Origin: Gemmatimonadota bacterium
Lineage (GTDB): Bacteria; Gemmatimonadota; Gemmatimonadetes; Palauibacterales; Palauibacteraceae
DNA: 64,000 nucleotides
NCBI GenBank assembly: GCA_022820995.1
Contig: JAJEEM010000059.1
Coordinates: forward strand, 171,831-235,830
Direction: 5' to 3'
Both the position numbers and the translations under genes were made by a program. The first letter of the stretch is position 1, and each line of letters opens with the position of its first letter. Under the pieces are notes generated by a model that made no database searches, had not been told where the DNA came from, and saw nothing but the letters and a program-made list of their open reading frames with translations. Positions 61,981 to 64,000 of the stretch are shown one piece after another.

Positions 61981-62616
61981 TCATATTTGGAACACTACAC
62001 CCGCACGGAGCGCCAGGTTGCCCGTCCGCTCCCAGCCTTCAACCTGTGGCAATCCGAAGTCGCCCTCGCGGATGGAGGGTTGGTCGATATCGGTGACATC
62101 GGTAAGGCCCATGTGGTAAACCGCCCCGATGTGGATGGCGACACCGCCTGTGATCCCGTAGGAGACCCCCAAGCCGCCTCCAAACCCTAGATCCGCCTCC
62201 CTGATGTGCAGTCTCCCCTCCACTCCGGACGCGCCGGTCCTGAACGCGAACCACGGTCCCGCCTCCACGTCCAGGAAAAGGCGGCCCCGGCTGACGACCC
62301 GATGCCGGGCCACTGGAAGAGAAAGCTGGAGATAGCGCTTTGGCCCCTTCCTCACGTAGGACAGGCCCGGACGCAGAGCCAGCGCTCCGCCCAGCGGCAG
62401 CCCGAAGTCCACGCCGACAAGGAGGTTCCCGGCCGCTCCCCTGTACCCGTAGCGCTCATCTCCGAAGGGAAGGTACCCCTCTCCGACGGAAGAGAACCCA
62501 ATGCCGGTTCTCAACGTGATATCTGTGACGTCCTGGCCTGCAAGCGGCGTGGCGAACACAAACACGGCCGCCACCATCAGCCTCCGCACTTGGGGCGCCG
62601 AAGGGGCCGACGTCAT
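61981..62616 (-). CDS. Outer-membrane beta-barrel protein
   Basis: A 211-residue protein with a signal peptide (MTSAPSAPQVRRLMVAAVFVFATPLAGQ) and about eight amphipathic strands: ITLRTGIGFSSVG, NLLVGVDFGLPLGGALALRPGLSYV, RLFLDVEAGPWFAF, GFGGGLGVSYGITGGVAIHIGAVYHMGL and NLALRAGVVFQI. It ends in an aromatic/hydrophobic C-terminal strand, as outer-membrane barrels do. It resembles PorT/OmpW-size barrels without a specific match. It is the last gene of a three-gene operon with the Ig-like lipoprotein and truncated subtilase. Confidence 0.8.
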   Translation of the reverse strand: MTSAPSAPQVRRLMVAAVFVFATPLAGQDVTDITLRTGIGFSSVGEGYLPFGDERYGYRGAAGNLLVGVDFGLPLGGALALRPGLSYVRKGPKRYLQLSLPVARHRVVSRGRLFLDVEAGPWFAFRTGASGVEGRLHIREADLGFGGGLGVSYGITGGVAIHIGAVYHMGLTDVTDIDQPSIREGDFGLPQVEGWERTGNLALRAGVVFQI

Positions 62617-62683
62617 TCGATGTCGTCGACCCCTTGGCACCCACCCTGATGCCCGGTGCGGCGTCCTCACTCCGCGCGTCCCT

Positions 62684-63190
62684 TCACCTACCGACGTCCG
62701 CGTTGCTTCGCCGCGGGCGCCAGTGTTGCGGCCTGTCCGGTTCGGCAAGGTTCGACGAAACGTCGTCGGCGTCCGTGGACGGAGCCACTACTTCCAACGG
62801 CACCGCACGCTGAATATCAGCAAGCTCACCGTACTGTAGCCGGATTAGCGTTTCGCCGACGGCCAATCCCGTAATCGTCACGACAGCCTCGCTGTACGGT
62901 TCGACCCGGGCGACATCCGGGTGGTCGACGCTCCATTGGAACCATTCGAGCGACATCTGAGGACAATGCGAGAAGTCCTCCCCGCGCGGCAGCTCCCCTT
63001 CCTCGGCGAACCGCACGCGCAGCCGACGCGAGCCTCCCACGGGTATCACGACGGACCCCGCAGGGTCCTCCCGAAACAGATGCCCGCAGGATGGCGGCAC
63101 GGGCGGAATCTCGACCGTGTCCTCGCACCCTGCCGTCAACGCCACGAGCACCATGGTCAGCAGCCACCCGCGCACACACGGCATCCTCAT
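62684..63190 (-). CDS. Lipoprotein with bacterial Ig-like (BIG2) domain
   Basis: A 168-residue lipoprotein; the signal ends VALTAGCED. The core SVVIPVGGSRRLRVRF ... WSVDHPDVARVEPYSEAVVTITGLAVGETLIRLQYGE is a BIG2-type Ig fold, which in other proteins mediates surface adhesion or linkage. ATG 63190 overlaps the subtilase stop (ATGA); GTG 63199 is an alternative. The C-terminal 25 residues are polar and probably disordered. Confidence 0.75.
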   Translation of the reverse strand: MRMPCVRGWLLTMVLVALTAGCEDTVEIPPVPPSCGHLFREDPAGSVVIPVGGSRRLRVRFAEEGELPRGEDFSHCPQMSLEWFQWSVDHPDVARVEPYSEAVVTITGLAVGETLIRLQYGELADIQRAVPLEVVAPSTDADDVSSNLAEPDRPQHWRPRRSNADVGR

Positions 63191-63834
63191 TTTGTGCACG
63201 CCTTACTCGCGCAGCCCGTGTTGACCGGGACATCCCACGTCACGGACGGTCGCTCGCCGAAGTCGTTCGTCACGGTCAGCTTCAGTGAAAGTGTACGGTT
63301 CTCATTGTCACCGAATGATCGTGTGTAACGGCTCGTGGTGCCGACGGAGGTCCACGTCGCTCCGCCGTCCGTGCTGGCCTCCCACAGATACGTGAGTGAG
63401 TAGCCGCCCCACCCCCGTCCGGTCCACGTGTAGGTGCCGCTTGACGTCACGGAGGACGGCCCACCGACCCACGCGACGGAGCGCGGTGCGTATAGGAACG
63501 CGTCCGGTCCACTGAAGACGGTCAACTCGTCCTCTGTCGCGCTTGACCGAATGACCTCCTTGATGTGAGCTGGTGAGGCTCGGTTGTTTTCCTCCCCAAG
63601 GATCAGCCACGCCACTGCCGTGACGTGGGGTGCCGCCATCGATGTGCCGTTTTCGACGTGGACATCAAGCGTTGTGTTGGCACCAAGCGTTCCATGTTGG
63701 GCAGCTGCAACGGCTGTGCCGGGTGCCCAGATGTCGACACACCGGCCGTAGTCTGCGAGTTGACGGTCGCCAAGAGACCAGATGGAACGAAGTCCTTCGC
63801 TATCCACAGCCGAGACCGTAATGACTTCCTGAAG
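63187..63834 (-). pseudogene. Subtilisin-like (S8) serine protease, 5' end removed by IS insertion
   Basis: The visible part begins EVITVSAVDSEGLRSIWSLGDRQLADYG, contains the catalytic NGTSMAAPHVTAVAWLIL (Ser in GTSMA) and ends with an Ig/PKD-like C-domain (YTWTGRGWGGYSLTYLWEASTDGGATW, ending SVTWDVPVNTGCASKACTK). The signal, propeptide, and Asp and His of the triad are missing; the reading frame enters the terminal repeat of the IS3 element at 63835. The gene is therefore a 3' fragment unless its 5' part resumes beyond the IS. Its stop overlaps the Ig-lipoprotein start. Confidence 0.85.
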
Positions 63835-64000
63835 TGACCCCCAAAAGTTGGACACCCGGCCTCCGGGTTTATTGTGCTGCTCAGCCCTCTCGGTAGAAGT
63901 CCTCGATGATCTTCAGGGGTGGCCGGTCTCCGAGGGAGGAGTGACGACGCACCCGATTGTAGTACCTGATTCGGTCCCGGACGACGGCCGCGAGTTCATC
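63835..64000 (-). mobile_element. IS3-family insertion sequence, one end
   Basis: The terminus begins TGACCCCCAAAAGTTGGACA at 63835, an IS3-family-type terminal repeat. The transposase C-terminus is read on the minus strand and the element continues beyond the window. It is inserted in the subtilase gene; the target duplication cannot be seen from one side. Confidence 0.85.
63881..64000 (-). CDS. IS3-family transposase OrfB, C-terminal end
   Basis: Thirty-nine C-terminal residues are visible: RIRYYNRVRRHSSLGDRPPLKIIEDFYREG and stop. The YYNxxRxHSSLGxxxP motif is the end of the rve/DDE integrase core of IS3-family OrfB, just after the catalytic Glu. The coding region continues off the right edge. 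It ends 46 bp inside the IS terminus, as expected. Confidence 0.9.
   Translation of the reverse strand, partial: DELAAVVRDRIRYYNRVRRHSSLGDRPPLKIIEDFYREG

Noticed and set aside
1..64000. CRISPR arrays, tRNA or rRNA genes, prophage
   Set aside because: No regularly spaced repeats, no cloverleaf or rRNA-like stretches and no phage structural genes were recognised.

Overview
The window is high-G+C bacterial chromosome with short intergenic gaps, many overlapping stop/start pairs (ATGA, GTGA, TGATG), frequent GTG/TTG starts and many predicted lipoproteins. The gene content (secreted BNR/VPS10-type propeller protein, M19 dipeptidase, CocE-type hydrolases, heterotetrameric sarcosine oxidase, DsbD, an outer-membrane barrel) fits a Gram-negative-type heterotroph that lives on peptides, amides and methylated amines. 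Gemmatimonadota (possibly a marine-host-associated lineage) is my best guess, but this is inference from style, not a marker gene.

Layout. 1-2.7 kb: a CoA-thioester dehydratase fragment and acyl-CoA dehydrogenase, divergent from a two-subunit TPP decarboxylase. 2.7-9 kb: IspH, Lon with an unusual acidic insert, a HAD phosphatase and phosphofructokinase. 9-19 kb: small lipoproteins, Mn-type superoxide dismutase, an orphan 4-hydroxybenzoyl-CoA-reductase-type FAD/Fe-S subunit, an inositol-phosphatase-family enzyme, a degenerate amidohydrolase, a CYTH-CHAD protein beside a PiT phosphate transporter whose N-terminus has no standard start codon. 19-28 kb: DoxX, DsbD, a propeller fusion protein, membrane dipeptidase, a PD40 protein, two small unknown genes and gamma-glutamyltransferase. 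28-36 kb: toxin-antitoxin debris (orphan HigA with a HigB tail; duplicated antitoxin with one intact and one vestigial PIN toxin), a frameshifted repeat lipoprotein and a 1,110-residue propeller protein. 35.5-48 kb: amidase, M20 peptidase, a beta-lactamase-like fusion, then an FAD oxidase and sarcosine oxidase genes soxB-soxD-soxA, with SoxG fused to the end of SoxA. 48-55 kb: two CocE/NonD hydrolases, a Cdd1-like helix-hairpin-helix protein, an alkyltransferase-like protein, a carboxylesterase and a peroxiredoxin-like gene. 55-60 kb: a methionine module of metX on one strand and aspartokinase-asd-metY on the other, each behind its own SAM-I riboswitch from head-to-head promoters. 60-64 kb: a sodium/solute symporter, then a barrel/Ig-lipoprotein/subtilase operon cut by an IS3-family element at the window edge.

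Main discovery: the peroxiredoxin-like gene at 52919-53575 has an in-frame UGA exactly where the family has its catalytic cysteine (RGRW-U-PYC), followed by a 41-nt stem-loop with the geometry of a bacterial SECIS element. It is a strong selenoprotein candidate. Second in interest are the back-to-back SAM-I riboswitches that appear to replace ACT-domain feedback control of a minimal aspartokinase. No rRNA, tRNA or CRISPR array was seen. The only gene-free stretch over 300 bases (56361-56893) is filled by the two riboswitches and their promoters.
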